From: Apis mellifera
Lineage: Eukaryota > Arthropoda > Insecta > Hymenoptera > Apidae
Assembly (NCBI RefSeq): GCF_003254395.2
Contig: NC_037643.1
Location: 17,163,463-17,227,462 of the forward strand
Reading direction: 5' to 3'
Length of the DNA stretch: 64,000 nt
Numbering within the stretch: the stretch's first letter is position 1; the number at the start of each line of letters is the position of its first letter. The notes beneath the pieces are model-generated. The model was not told the DNA's origin, did not search any database, and saw only the letters and a list, made by a program, of their open reading frames with translations. Shown here piece by piece: positions 49,608 through 61,569 of this stretch. The position numbers were made by a program, and so were the translations under genes.

Positions 49608-49850
49608 ACTAAATACTTAAATTCGATTTTTTTTTTTAGTTAGTTTCTCGGGAATTTTTTTTTTTTCTTCGTTCGACGAGGATGATTTCGTTTCACGCGC
49701 GGAGTAATCCGGAACGAGAGAAGCTAAATACTCAATCTCGATTTTTTTTTTTTTTAGTTAGTTTCTCGGGAATTTTTTTTTCTTTTCTTCGTTCGACGAG
49801 GATGATTTCGTTTCACGCGCGGAGTAATCCGGATTGTTGCGAACGAGAGA
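49608..49850. repeat. Direct duplication, 120-bp period
   Basis: Two copies share CTAAATACT, a T run, AGTTAGTTTCTCGGGAATTT, TTCGTTCGACGAGGATGATT and TCGTTTCACGCGCGGAGTAA with TCCGGA. GAGGATGATTTCG occurs at about 49677 and 49797. Confidence 0.9.
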
Positions 49851-51279
49851 TGCGGTTTGTCGATTCGAGGGATAATTAAAGTAGCGAGATTGCGTAATTG
49901 TTGTTCACTTTGTTATTAATCGTACACTATGCGTGCACGCACGGTAATGGTTTTGTTGGAAATATTATTAATCGTTATTGCAACGGGATTGCGCGAGGGC
50001 CGATGTTTGATAAATGTTTGTTATCAAAATTCACTCGACTCTGTTTAATTTAATCATTAGAGGCAAGTCGCGTTCTACCAGTTGTACAATTGTAAAAGTT
50101 GGGAAAAATTAATCGAACGTTTTCGAAAATTTCAACGGAGAAAAAAAATCGTTATTAAAGAAGAAGAAGAGATAAAGCGCGGAGGAAATATCTGCAGAGC
50201 TGTCGATTCTCGATCGCTGACTCGAGGAGGCAAGATGAATAAATAAATAATCGGATTTCTTGCCCGGAAACAAAGGAATCGCGGAACAAGTTTTGCGCAG
50301 CGACACTTGGAGAGAAGTTGACCGATAAAGAGAAAAAAAGACGACACCGTGTGAGAAAATTTGTCGCAATTATGCGTTCCGTTTAGATAACGTTCTATTC
50401 AGAAAATACCTGTCAAAGATATGCGAAATTGGAAACGACTTGTAAAAAGTTCCTCCTCTCCTTTATTTACGATACACCTTGTTTACAAATTCAAATTACC
50501 GACTCCTTTCAACTCCTTCCTCGAGATCGAATTTCTTAAAATTCGTAAGGAAAAGTATCTCACTTCAGAGAGAATAATTCAACGCGCCCGTTTTCTCTGC
50601 CCTGGAAAAACGAACGAAATCTCTCGTCGTTTCGTCCAAATTTCGCGCGAGAAAAAAAAAAACGGCACTGTTCGACTCGATCGGTACGATCGCACGTGGA
50701 CGTTCGAAGCGGAAAGAAGATCAGGTTGTCAACCACTGTATGTGGGCCACTTTGCCGCAAGTCGGTCAAGCCATCCCCCTAAATCGCCCGAACTATCCTC
50801 CGAGCGGCAAACTTCGCCACCCTCGCACCCTCGTTGAAACTCGGGCTCGAAGTGGCCAAGTGGCCTCGGCAACCTGACCAGCAATTACCGGTCGAAAGAC
50901 TCGCGAGACGTGATTCGATTGGCCGAGGGGACAGAAGGAATGGGACAAATCTCTCTCTCTCTTTCTCTCTCTTTAAGAATCCGTTTCGAAATTGGAAGTG
51001 GAAAATTTGATTGCCAACGATTCGATCAACCGCAAGAGATAAGTTCGCTTGAAACGCGGTAAAAATCGGGAGAGGATGGTACACTCGAGTCACTTGGTCA
51101 CACCAGGGAGGAAGGGTTGTACGCGCTCCACCGGGCCCGGAAGCTACAAGTGTCCGCGGGGTGTAGCCGCGGGGACTGTGTCGTTTTCCCTCGGGTGAGC
51201 GAGAATCGGGCCGAGGGTCGCGATTATCCGTTTCCCGACACTGGGAAGGGTGCACACGCGGGTAGAGAGAGAGCGAGAG

Positions 51280-51312
<33 letters not shown>

Positions 51313-51358
51313 GAGACACACGCGACGATAGAACGCACATCGTTATCCGGCACTTACT
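49851..51358. other. cut: Donor-proximal intron sequence
   Basis: Unique sequence directly downstream, on the sense strand, of cut exon 1. CT/GA microsatellites lie at 50951-50973 and 51265-51312, the latter about 50 bp into the intron. No additional exon recognised. Confidence 0.6.
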
Positions 51359-51364
51359 ACTTAC

Positions 51365-51472
51365 CTGTTGCCAGAACTGGGCGAGCAGGTATATACGCTC
51401 CTTCTTGAACAGCCAGTCCATGGACTGCATGGCCTGAATGTCCAGCGAGTTGGCCTCCGCAGAGGCCTGCAT
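51365..51472 (-). CDS. cut: Homeobox protein Cut, first recognised coding exon (N-terminus)
   Basis: This exon encodes the extreme N-terminus of Cut, a nuclear transcription factor with three CUT domains and a homeodomain that specifies sensory-organ, wing-margin, tracheal and Malpighian-tubule fates in insects. It reads 36 codons, from an ATG at 51472 (MQASAEANSLDIQAMQSM) into DWLFKKERIYLLAQFWQQ, the diagnostic N-terminal block of insect Cut proteins. The exon closes on CAG followed by a GTAAGT donor (51364-51359 on the minus strand), phase 0. It continues in frame into the exon at 1083-1283, giving FWQQ then RATLAEKEV as in insect Cut. I chose this ATG because it is the first in-frame Met and lies about 18 residues before DWLFKKE, similar to the fly protein. 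The same frame stays open upstream to a stop at 52049 but has no ATG, so an N-terminal extension from an upstream exon or a non-AUG start is possible. Identity is confident; the start is moderately so. Confidence 0.9.
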
Positions 51473-52048
51473 GCTGGCCAGTGCCGGCGTGTTCAGGCTC
51501 GCTAGAACGGGCTGTTGGAGCACGGGCGCGTTGCTGCTGGCTAGCAGATTCGCGTGGTACACGGACGGTGCATCCTCCGAACCGGCAGTAGCCAGTAGTT
51601 GGGCCCCTATCGGCGCTGACGGCCCCTGGAGGCCCAGTGACGAAGCCACTTTGACGGCTTCGAGCTTCTCCGCCGAGGCCGAAACTGTCCCCCTTGGTTT
51701 GCCGGCGCCGCCGACGCCTCCCGGGGCGCACGCCTCGGCCGGCGGGCCCGTCGCTACCGTCTCTCCCTGCTCCTTAGTCCCGGACACTGTCCCGGAACAC
51801 ACTCGACCCGTCGTCGCACCACACACTGGCCCCACGGTCACACGAAATCGCACAATGTCCTTCCCGAGTTCACCAAAGTCATCGACGCGCTCGTCGCCTC
51901 CTCCCCGCTCTCCCTCGCCTCGGGAGGGATACCACCGGATATCTTCGAGATCTCTCTCCTGCCTCTTCCTTCTTTCTCTCGGCCGGACGTCAGGCTGCCC
52001 GTTGCCCGTGCTGCTGCTGCTCTCTCTGCGCTTCTTCTCCCGGCGGCA
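51473..52048 (-). other. cut: ATG-less open frame upstream of the cut start
   Basis: The frame of the first cut exon stays open for 192 codons upstream, from the ATG at 51472 back to a TGA at 52051-52049, without an ATG. A GTG lies at 51853. The last 70 or so codons before the ATG are low in charge and Ala/Ser/Leu/Pro-rich (for example QPVLASLNTPALAS). The part above 51853 is Arg/Glu/Gly-rich and looks like GC-driven open sequence. It may be 5' leader of the cut mRNA, or partly coding if an upstream exon with an ATG splices in. I see no compelling acceptor inside it. Confidence 0.4.
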
Positions 52049-52147
52049 TCACACCCACACTCGCGCGCGGAAAAACCCGACGAACATGCACTGCACGCGG
52101 TCACACTTCACTGGCTCCGCTCGCGTTTTTTCCTCTTTTCTTTTTTC

Positions 52148-52250
52148 CCTCGCCTCGCTTCGCCTCGCCTCGCCTTGCCTCGCCTCGCCTCGTCTCGCCT
52201 CGTCCCGTTCCGTTCCGTTCCGTTCCCGTCTCGTCTCGACTCGTCTCGGC
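52148..52250. repeat. CCTCG/CGTCTCG pentamer-like repeat
   Basis: Degenerate tandem CCTCG units grade into GTTCC and then TCTCG units (plus strand), about 100 bp in all. On the cut sense strand it reads as a CGAGG-type repeat in the probable 5' leader or promoter. A related CCTCG run lies at about 60296-60330. Confidence 0.8.
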
Positions 52251-52999
52251 TGACCTCAGGAAGAGAGAGTACGAGACCCGTCCTAGCAGGCTCCTAACCT
52301 GAAACTAAGAGCTACCGAACGACCGATGCGATGTCTGGAGGAGGTGCACGGCCGGTGGAGGGGGCCGGGCGGGGCCGGGGCGGCGTGGTGGGGGCCGGCC
52401 GGCCCACCGGCCGGCCAATCGCGCGCCGCCCGCTCCCCCCACCACCCTCCCCGGCTCGCACGTTCAGAGGAGAGCGTCGCCTCGGTGGGGATAAGCTGCG
52501 CGAAGGAGGGAGACGCCGCGGAAAGGACCGGAGGCTGGCTAGGTGGTCCCTACCAGAGCGGATCTCGTATTTTCAGCTCCCCGACCGCCCTTTTCTCCAA
52601 CCCCTGCCGATCCTCGCTTCCCTTCTTTTTCTTCCTTCCTCTTTTTCTCCCGGCGTCTCTCTCCCTCCCTCTTCTCCTCTTTGTATCTGTGTTTCTTATT
52701 TTCCAGCCACCCTCCAACCCCCTCGCCGGCGTCCTCCCGCCCCCTCTCCTCCTCCTCCTCCTCTCTCTCTCACTCTTTCTCTCTCGTCCCGCAGACAGTA
52801 ACCCTTCGATTGCTCGTTGGTGACCGAGCGTTACCTTTGTCGCGAGCGCCGTTACGATTTTCGTACGACGTTCTCGAACGTGGAGAAAGGTGGAGGGAGG
52901 TGGGGAAGGAGGGAGGAAGAGCGTGTGTGGATCGAGTTTCCACGAGGGGGGGTTCCACGAGGGGCGTCCAGCTTGACCCCTCTCGAGAGAAACGGCGCC

Positions 53000-53002
<3 letters not shown>

Positions 53003-53060
<58 letters not shown>
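53003..53060. repeat. (CT)n microsatellite, ~58 bp
   Basis: Uninterrupted CT dinucleotides, one of the longest dinucleotide runs in the window. Confidence 0.95.
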
Positions 53061-53062
<2 letters not shown>

Positions 53063-55198
53063 GACCCCCTTCGCCGCCAAATCGACGAAAATGTCGCTTT
53101 TTTCGCTCTTCGAGCCAATTTATCTATCTTCCTTCGAACCATATTCCATTCCTTCGAAGAGTGCGAAACTTTCTTCTCGACGACATCGTCGTCCAACTAT
53201 TCAACGGCGAAAGGCGATCGAAACGCAACGAATTCGAGCGTTCCCCCTTTCTTTCTCTAATCGACGGCGAACGCGACAGCCCAGCCTCGCTAAAATCGGA
53301 GATTTTTCGAAAAGAAGGAATCGTTTCTTGTCCCCTCTCCCTCTAAGTTTTAGTAGAATTTATTCCAACTTCTTACGCGCGGTTTATACCAAGTTTCCCA
53401 ACCTATAATAGTTTCTCGGCGACTTTTGCTTACTACGGAATTCCGTGGTTTTCGCTGGAATCTCGACGACGCGCGGGAGACAACTTTGATTGCAACACGG
53501 TGTCCTCTCCTGGTCATCCTTTATCCATCCTTTTCGTTTATGGGTTATCGAAAGGATAATCGTCTCGAGTGGAACGAAACTTGATACAAATATATCCTGG
53601 AACTCAATCCGTCCACTATTTTTCAACTCGATCGAATTATTAGCGCCGTCGAAGGAAGAATCGAAGGAGGCGTTGCCGCATCGCTTCGTTAATCCCCGTT
53701 TACCGCGTTAAGCGCACTTGGTGACAGTCGAGTTAACCGGCGCCGGATAATGCAACTTTAATTTTGCCCGCCGCGTTACGCGAGTTAATCATCGTTGGTG
53801 GATCATAGTCGCTGTTGACGCGGAAACGAAAACAACTGGTAACTCGATTCGTGCCACCAACGCCTCGTACTTGTTGCTGTTCCCTTCTCCGTCGATCCCC
53901 CCTTGATCATCGATCTCTCTTCTCTCTTTCCCTCTTTTCAGCCAAACCAACGAGTTTCGACGGAAAATCGTACGAAACGTAATACTTGTTGACGAAGAAC
54001 GTCTCCTTGGAAATATTTTTCGGAGAGAAACGGAATCATTTATCCTCTCTCTCGAAACTCACTCGAAGAATCCATCCATCAAGAAGGTGTGAGGACGAAA
54101 TTCTCCCGTTTCACTCGAGATTGGAGAAGAATTGGCAAAGGTGCTTCGCGATCACCCGATATAATTAGTTTGTCAACGCTTCCTCCTCCTCTTAAGTTCG
54201 TCCACCTTCGTTTGCAATGGAAATCGAACCGATAAGAACAGCCTCCTTCCTCCGCTTCTCCTTTATACAAAATCGAACTCACTGTTTCGATCGAGCATGA
54301 GGAAAGAAAGAATAGGAAGCCACTGTTCACACACTCGACTCGAGGAGAAATTTCGAAGAGGGAGAGGATGGTGCGTTGTACCCCCGTCGTTGCTCGTGTT
54401 CACTCCGTGTTCGATGAGGGGCCTCGATGAGCGGCGTGGAATTTCGCTGCTCGCAGCAACGGGACTCACTTTCTTCGCGCGGTCGCACGCTACTCAATAT
54501 ACTCCGGCCGACGATAAACGGCAGCCTCTCCCCCCTCCCCCCCGCGTCGCGACCCCAGCGAGCAACGCGACGCTGTTCGAGGGCGATTGTAACAATATCT
54601 TCCGGCGAGCGAAGGATGCGCTCCTCTAAGTTCAAGAGCCGCGCTCAGGGACATCGCGGATACTCTTCCTCCTCTTCTTCCTCTCCCTTCCTCGGATAAC
54701 AACGATCGAGAGACGTCGAAAACTCCCCCTCCCTTTTTCTTTCTTTCATTATTCTTTCGAGAGAGAGAGAGAGAGAGAGAGAAAGATTGTTTCGAATTTT
54801 TCTAAAAATCTTCCCCATCCTCGTCCAGAGAAATACTTGTCGAATATTGTTATAATTACGAGGAGATAGGAAGAAAAGAGGGACTGCTTTCTCTCTCTCT
54901 GTCCTCCTCCCTAGATTCGAGCCAGCCACTCCGCTATCACTGCGGTTCTCGGGTTCTCGGCTTTTTCTGTCCCGCGGCCGGGCCCGGGAGAGTTGGTTGA
55001 CCGGCCGAGATAGAGCGGACCGGGCGACGATCAGGAATCCGTGCGATGGTCACGTTCGAGCCGGTCGCGTTTCGGCTTTCAGATAATCCGAAGAGGCAGG
55101 GCTGCACGTGCGTGCGCGTCAAGAGATACCACCGCGGTACAGGATCGCGATCAAAGGGCTGCCAACGGACGCGCTTCTGCTTCTCCTCACACACGATG

Positions 55199-55285
55199 AC
55201 AACAACCACCACCACTACCACCACCACCACTACCATCACCAGCACCAGCACCATCGTCACCAGCAACACCACAACCACGTTATCA
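55199..55285. repeat. ACC/CAC-type trinucleotide repeat
   Basis: Imperfect ACC, CAC and CAGCAC units. It generates poly-Thr or poly-Val frames that are not taken as coding. Confidence 0.85.
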
Positions 55286-56419
55286 TCACCACGAACGAAT
55301 CCTTCTTTTTTCCCTCCCTTCGATCGAGAAGAAAGAATTCTTCGTCTATCTGTCAATTTATGGAAAAGATCGAGAAAAAGGGGGACACACAAGTGCACAC
55401 GCGAGAGAGAGACAGAGAGAGAGAGAGAGAGAAATAATAATAATAATAATAATAATAATAAGGCACAAACAATCACCTGCCCACTGTTCCGAAAGTTCCT
55501 TTCTTCCACCTCCGCTGTTTCCTCCTCCTCTTCTTCTCTTGTGTTCCGAAACACGCGAGGAAGGGTGTTCACGCGCGCGCGAGAAACGTGGGGAGCGAAA
55601 AGAGAGAGAGGAGAGGAGAGAGAAAAAAAGAAAAAAAAGAAAGGAGCGAGAGAAGAAATTCCCTTGGTCGCACGCGCGCGAGATTATATGTATATATATG
55701 TATATATATATATATATATATACGAGCGAGTCGCGGTAAGAGGCGCAGCGGCCGCGTGAACGTAGATCCTGCTGGGCCTGTGTTCTGCCCGAGACTAACT
55801 CGAACGCTCGCCTCCTGCAGCCCTCGCAGTCATCCCTCCAGCCACGCACTTTTCCACCCCGGCGAAACTATTGTCCACGAGCCGGCCGAGCGAGCCAGGC
55901 TCGCCCTGTCCCCTCCCCTCCCCTTCCCCCTCCCCTTCGCCCGAGGAAACGGTAATGTCGCGCGTTCCACGGAAGGGGAAACGTAACGTTTTCTTTCTTT
56001 CTTTCTTTCTTTCCTTCTCGTTTTTTTCTTTTCCTTTTCCTTTTCCTTTTCCCTACGCGATGGAACGCGATGGATACGCGGCAACGGCAACGGCGGCAAC
56101 AGCAACGGCGCGCGAAACCGAGCGTCTCACGATTCTCGGAGAGCAGCGGCGCGATGTTGGACAAAAGTTGGGCCGCGCGGCGCCAAGGGACGCCCGCCGC
56201 GCAGCCTGTACGGTGGCGCCGCGCCCCGGCCGCGCTCCAAAACCCGCCGCAACGGGCGCAAAGGGTGGCCAACCCCCCCCTCCGCCCCTCGCCCCCCCTA
56301 CCCCTCCGACGGCCAACCGCCACGAGGACACGACGCGCCGCGTTCTATATATCAGCCGCGGTAGTATCGGAAGTATCGGTGACTTCAACGGCGCTGATCG
56401 GAAAGAAGGGTTCGAGCCT

Positions 56420-56724
56420 CGCCTCGCTCTCCGTACACCGCGCAACTTTTCCCTTCCTTTCTCTCTCTTCAAATTTCTACTATTCTTCTATACGTATATA
56501 TATATATGTATACTTGTATCTTTGTTCGCTCGGTTTTTCAATACATCATCACACGGGAGAGGAATTATTCCGTCGGAGAAAGAAAGAAAGAAAGGTAAGG
56601 AAAAATTGTTGATAAATACTCATCGATACGAACTCTTTTTCCACGTGCGTGCAAGGGCTCGCTCTCCGTACACCGCGCAACTTTTCTCTTCCTTTCTCTC
56701 TCTTCAAATTTCTACCATTCTTCT

Positions 56725-56764
<40 letters not shown>

Positions 56765-56905
56765 TTGTATCTTTGTTCGCTCGGTTTTTCAATACATCAT
56801 CACACGAGAGAGGAATTATTCCGTCGGAGAAAGAAAGAAAGGTAAGGAAAAATTGTTGATAAACTCATCGATACGAACTCTTTTTCCACGTTTCGTGCGT
56901 GCAAG
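56420..56905. repeat. Direct tandem duplication, ~236 bp
   Basis: Two copies start GCTCGCTCTCCGTACACCGC (about 56421 and 56657) and run through CTTCAAATTTCTAC, a TA run, ACTTGTATCTTTGTTCGCTC, TCGGTTTTTCAATACATCAT, CCGTCGGAGAAAGAAAGAAA and ATCGATACGAACTC to TTTTTCCACG. The TA run is expanded in the second copy (56728-56762). Confidence 0.92.
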
Positions 56906-59339
56906 AGATCGAAAGGAGATCTTCTCGTGCGTTCGAAACGAATGATAGTGATGATAGTTTAACGAGAGAGGGAGCGAGAGAGAGAGTACGGGAGAGGAGA
57001 GGGGGGAGTCTGGAAACGAGTTCACGAGGGTGGCGGGCGGAGGGGAGGTGGGGTAGGTGGTGGTGGCAGTTTAGCTTCTGGCTCCTTTTTCCGATCATAT
57101 CGGGAGTCAAACCTCGGCGACAGGGTGGAGGAAAAGTGGTGGAGGAGCATGCGCCGGTAAAGGGTAAACTTAGGCGCAGGTTCTAACCCCCTCGTGATCC
57201 CCCTCCCTCCCTCCCTCCCTCCCTCCCTCCCTCCCTCCCCCCTCCCCGCCGCGTTCCTCCACACGATCACACGACCCGACGGTTTTTCCACCCTTATCTT
57301 CGCTCGCTTCGCCGTCTCGAAAACCTGTATAGGCACTTTCATAGCTCGCTTTCGCCGCCAAGATGTCAACGGGGGGAATGTGTCGCTTTTTTTCTCTCGC
57401 TCTCTCTCTTTGACGAGGAGGGAGAGGGAGAGTGCTCGCACGATCGTCGATACGTTTTCTCTGTTTCGAAGCCAGAAAACTTTTTCGACGGCGTGCACAC
57501 GTTTTATTTCTTTCGGTTTTTAACACGAAGTGAGACTTATATATATATATATTTTTGTTTCTTTTTTTTTTTTGGTAGGAAGAATTTTAATAAATTTCAA
57601 TATTCGAAATATTAAAATTCTTTTTTTAGAGAAGAATTGTTACGCTCGCGTTTCTGGTAATCTGGTCGGCAATCAAACTGCTTTACTTCGATGATCGAAA
57701 ATCATTGTTGCAATATATATATGTGTATATTGAATCGGGTTTTAGATAAGCGATAAGAGGAGGAGGAGGAGGCAAGGAAAGGAGGGATTAAAACGAAGTT
57801 TTAAATTATGTTTGCCACTTGATGCCATTCGAATGCAATTCTTAGGATCTCACGAAATAAGATCCAAGCTCTTTGCGTTGGGCACGGCCATCTGCTGTGC
57901 ATTACTTCGCTCTGAAAGTACACAAAGAAACGCTTCCCCGGGTAATGCAAAGCCTTAAATGTCTGTAACGGGCACACTTTCCACGAACCATTTACACTTG
58001 TCTTCTTATTAAAGAAAAAAAAAAAAAAGAGAGAAAAAAAAACAGAGGAAAAGGAAAGAAAAGAAAAGTGCTCGCGAAGAAACTTTGTCGAACCGTTTGA
58101 TAATCCGCCGCGAAAAATCATACCTTCCTTCCTTTCTTCCTTTCTTCCTAAAGGAAAAAAAAAGAAAAAAAATATAGATCGTCGCCTATCTCTCTCTCTC
58201 TCTCCCTCAAAACAAAGAAAGAAAGAAAGAAAGATTCGCTGGAAATCGAAAATGAGTCCCGTCGACAAAGAGAACGACGAGAGGAGAGGCGTACACCTGA
58301 TGAAAACGGCGGGGTCTCCGTGACTGCGTCCCGCGGCGTGACCCATTGTTTCCTGTCGCTCCGTCCGTGCCCGTGGTGCGTTTACTTTCGATCATATAAT
58401 GAGCGGCAATGTAGGCCAGGAACGTCCACGGAATCGTATTTCGCCGTACGAGGCGACACTCAACACCCGGGACCGGCCAGCCGCGTACAGAGAACAGACG
58501 ATTAACGCGATAGCGTTCCGCGTTTCGCGGTATCCAAGGTGATCGTCGCGTATATATACACGCATATATATATATATATACACGTATATATAAAAGAAAC
58601 TGAAACTGAGGCCGTGTCGAACTTCTCCGGCTCGGTGAGAATACCGGAAAATGAGAATAATCGACGTCCTCGAGACCATCTTTCCTCACGGAACGGAGAG
58701 AGAGAGGAAGGTTACGGGATCACCTTCTATATTTACTTCTCGTCGTTCCTCCTTCGACAGTTTCTCGTTTCGCTCGCTTCGATCGAGGTATTTAACGGAC
58801 GCGGGGAAAAAAAGTTGGAGGTTTATCTTTATGGTCTCTCGTAAACTCGAGCGGAGGGGAGAAAAAAAGTTATATGGGATATTGAATTCCTTTTCCAGCT
58901 TTCGGATTGGATCGTAGGTTTGACCGTTGCGCGAGCGTTGTTTTCGAGAGAGAAGGTCGATTGTATTATTTTCGTCTTTATTTATTCGTCCGCACGTGTA
59001 CACGTGCGGAGTCGAGCGAGTTTACGAATTGCGATACCGTTTCTTTTTCCTCTTCTAAGAATCCTCGTTTGCGGAACCTTGACCACCACACCTTGACTCC
59101 GTTTTGCAAAATATTCACTTCCCGATATCGAATCGTTCGATCTCGATCTCGCAACACTATGGATTACTTTGTCCGGGAGAAAGAGAGTACAAATGCGTGC
59201 ACGCACGTTGTACACGAACGCATGGGAATTTCATCACGGAACGGAGCTTCTTCCTGAAACAAACGAGCGAAAATATTTTCGATTTGCGCAAGATTCGAAC
59301 AATTTCTTCTTTTTTTAATTTCGAATTAATTTTGGTTGC
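56906..59339. other. Upstream flank, mostly unique
   Basis: Contains a CCCT run (57200-57238), mononucleotide A runs near 58014-58045, a unique block at 57790-58000, GAAA and CT runs near 58190-58230, and short TA runs at 57537-57552 and 58560-58592. No gene recognised. Confidence 0.55.
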
Positions 59340-59900
59340 CACATCGATTCATAGGTTTTAACACGCATTATCGCGTATGACGAAACGACGGTCGAATTTC
59401 GAATTTGTTGGGCGAAAATTATTCCCTCAAAAATTGAATATGATTCGTCGATTTACAATAAAACGGGAATAATACAATTTTGATAAGTTATCGCGTTTGA
59501 ATACCTCGTTGGATTTGAAAATTGGTACGATTCGTTTTTTCGATTTGCAATTGCCAAGTTTACACATTCAATTAATTACGCATTATTATGTATGATAAAA
59601 TGTTGGAATTTTTTCCAGGAAAAAAATTATTCAAAAACTGGATTCACTCGTAGGTTAAATTGATACGATTCGTCGATTTATATTAAAACGCGAATAATAA
59701 AATTTTGATTATCCCGTTCGAATTCGTTTATGGATTCAATTACCACACACATTGTTACGCGCGATGAAACGCGAAAATAATAAAATTTTGATTCAAATTT
59801 CTTCGAAGGAAAATTGATACGATTCACACTCAATTAGCAATTATTATTATTATCGTACGTGACAAAACACGATACGATAATAATAAAATTTTGACAAATT
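59340..59900. repeat. Diverged direct repeats, three to four copies
   Basis: Segments with GATACGATTC(G), CGTCGATTTA, TAAAACGCGAATAATAAAAT plus TTTGA and CACGCATTATCGCGTATGA recur near 59360-59500, 59570-59710, 59750-59810 and 59850-59895. Copies are strongly diverged, so boundaries are approximate. Confidence 0.6.
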
Positions 59901-61569
59901 GTTCCAATTTGAATTTGAATTCGAAGAAGAAACTATTCTTTGAAAAGATCGACAAGATTTTTCGACGAGTTATCATCACCCGTTCGAAAATTAATATTGC
60001 ACGTGGGAAGAATTGGCAACGGTTCACGCATCGTTGCCTCCTCGACTTCGTAGATTCGATCGAACGCGCATTCATTACGATACGAATGATGCAAAAAAAA
60101 GAATGACGCGAATAACAAGATTTCGATATCGATCTTCTTGGAAGGAAGAGAGAGAGAGAGGAAATTCTTTCAAAAAATTGTCGAGCGGGTCAGAAAACGG
60201 TGGGAAAAATTTTGCCGCCGCGGTTCGATTTCGGCGATTTCGGGGGAATAATTTTGTCGATAAACGTGAAAAGAAAAAGCGACCCCCCCTCCTCTCGCCT
60301 CGCCTCGCCTCGCCTCGCCCCGCCTCGCCCCCTCGGCGGAGGAGAGGGGGGAGAGGCGAACCGTCTCGAAGCGTCCGTTGTCGCGCGATAAGCAAAATTC
60401 AAGCTCGGCCGTTGCCGCAACGCCAACGTTTCTCAGGCCTGTTGTGCAACGCCGTAATCTCGCCTAATTGCCGCTGCAAGAAGCAATTCGCGATAGACGT
60501 TTCAGAGGATTAATTAAGACGTTTCCTAAGACGCCGCTTAATTTCCCCTCCCCCTATCCATGTGTGTATACACATACACATATATATATACGTATATATT
60601 CGCGCATATACATTCGATATATGAACCGCTTCGCTCACTTTTCCTTCACGAATATAATTAAAATAAAGGATACGAATACTTTCTGAAGATAGAGGAGAGA
60701 GAAAGAAGGAAAGAAAGAGAGGGGATATAGCGATCATCGATCGGTTCGAGGCGATAGCGAAAGGGGTTGGTTGTTGTTTGCGAACTAGTCCGGCCGGTTT
60801 CCCGATGGGAAACGGACCCCTGTGATTAATAAACATAGAATAGCGGAGCGTCACTCGACGCCGCTCATTAGCATCGAGCATCGATCACGAAAGCGGCCAT
60901 CACGAAGGAGAAGAAAAGGGAAGAAGAAAGAGAAAGGAACTACCGAAAGCTACACCTTGGGATTATCGATCTCCTTTTTTTTCTTTTTTCTCTCTTTCGT
61001 ATCGGGCCAAGGTTTTTTCGCCAAGGATGCAGGGTTCCCCGCGCCGCAGGGGGAACGTTACTACGACTAGTTTCCATTTCGACGTCTCTATCCTTGTTTA
61101 TCGATTAATTTAATAAAGGGAAGGTTGTTGTTGTTGTTGTAAGTGGCGGTAAGTTTTACCGGTTTCCAACGGATTCGACGGATCGTCGAGGTTATAGACT
61201 ATAGTTTTCAGATTATTGTTCCTTGTTTCGAAGAGCGAGAGAGTGGGCGCGCTCGAAAACACGCAACGATCTATTTGTTTGTTTTCTCAGCGAAATATTT
61301 TTTTATTCGCAACGATCGGTTCGAACGCATCGCTCCGTTGCGCAACGCACGCGTGAAAAACGCGAAAACATTGACCTGTTTCGAGAATCGTTACGTTATA
61401 TTTCCGAACGCGATACGCTCCTCTTCCACTCCCTTTTTTGTTACATATACAAATACGCAACGTGCATGCAAACTCGCTTCTTTTTTTTTTTTACAAGTCA
61501 TCGAACGAAAACAATGATTTGATTATATATCGATACTAGTATAAATATACGTGTACTCGATATATAATG
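59901..61569. other. Upstream flank, unique
   Basis: Unique sequence with a CCTCG pentamer run at about 60296-60330, an inverted repeat GTTTCCC-GAT-GGGAAAC at 60797-60813, and a GTT run near 61125-61140. No gene recognised. Confidence 0.55.

Larger units (their letters stand above)
1284..51364 (-). other. cut: Giant intron 1 of cut (50,081 bp)
   Basis: The intron is bounded by a GTAAGT donor at 51364-51359 and a TTTCAG acceptor at 1289-1284 (minus strand). It contains two mariner remnants, at least six tandem-repeat families and several non-repetitive CpG-rich blocks, but no gene I can recognise on either strand. The fly cut locus is known for very large non-coding regions with enhancers, so long non-coding sequence is expected here. 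That this intron carries enhancers is inference. Confidence 0.88.
51473..52560 (-). promoter_or_regulatory. cut: Presumptive 5' leader and CpG-rich promoter region of cut
   Basis: This is a strongly GC- and CpG-rich block directly upstream of the first cut coding exon. It contains a run of CCTCG-type pentamers at about 52148-52250 and a GGCCGG-rich segment at about 52350-52435. A possible splice acceptor (TAGTTTCAG on the minus strand, near 52302) could mark the start of a leader exon. No TATA box or initiator can be placed with confidence. Promoter identity rests on position and composition only. Confidence 0.35.
52561..56419. other. Upstream flank of cut, no gene recognised
   Basis: Pyrimidine-rich sequence with a long (CT)n run at 53003-53060, unique AT/GC-mixed sequence at 53080-54700, an ACC/CAC-rich run at 55199-55285, an AAT run at 55433-55461, (TA)n at 55688-55722 and a CpG-rich block at 55740-56340. 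Long open frames (for example 55046-55759 plus, 54937-55572 minus) are dominated by these repeats and are not called. Confidence 0.55.

Noticed and set aside
1284..51364. Su(H)-like sites (YGTGRGAA), for example near 7111, 13667, 28817 and 40673
   Set aside because: About six matches are expected by chance in 50 kb; the number and spacing do not exceed that.
51438..52253. 271-codon plus-strand open frame opposite cut exon 1
   Set aside because: Antisense shadow of the GC-rich leader and exon; contains repeat-derived RLASPCLASPRLASS runs and no domain.
52543..53346. 267-codon plus-strand frame
   Set aside because: Dominated by the CT run at 53003-53060 (LSLSLSL); no domain.
55046..55759. 237-codon plus-strand frame (and 211-codon minus-strand frame at 54937-55572)
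   Set aside because: Built on ACC/CAC and AAT microsatellites (poly-Thr, poly-Val). The non-repeat part matches nothing I recognise.
55871..56845. 324-codon plus-strand open frame
   Set aside because: Runs through the CpG-rich block and both copies of the 236-bp duplication with its TA run. The repeated TPRNFSLPFSLF segments come from the duplication.
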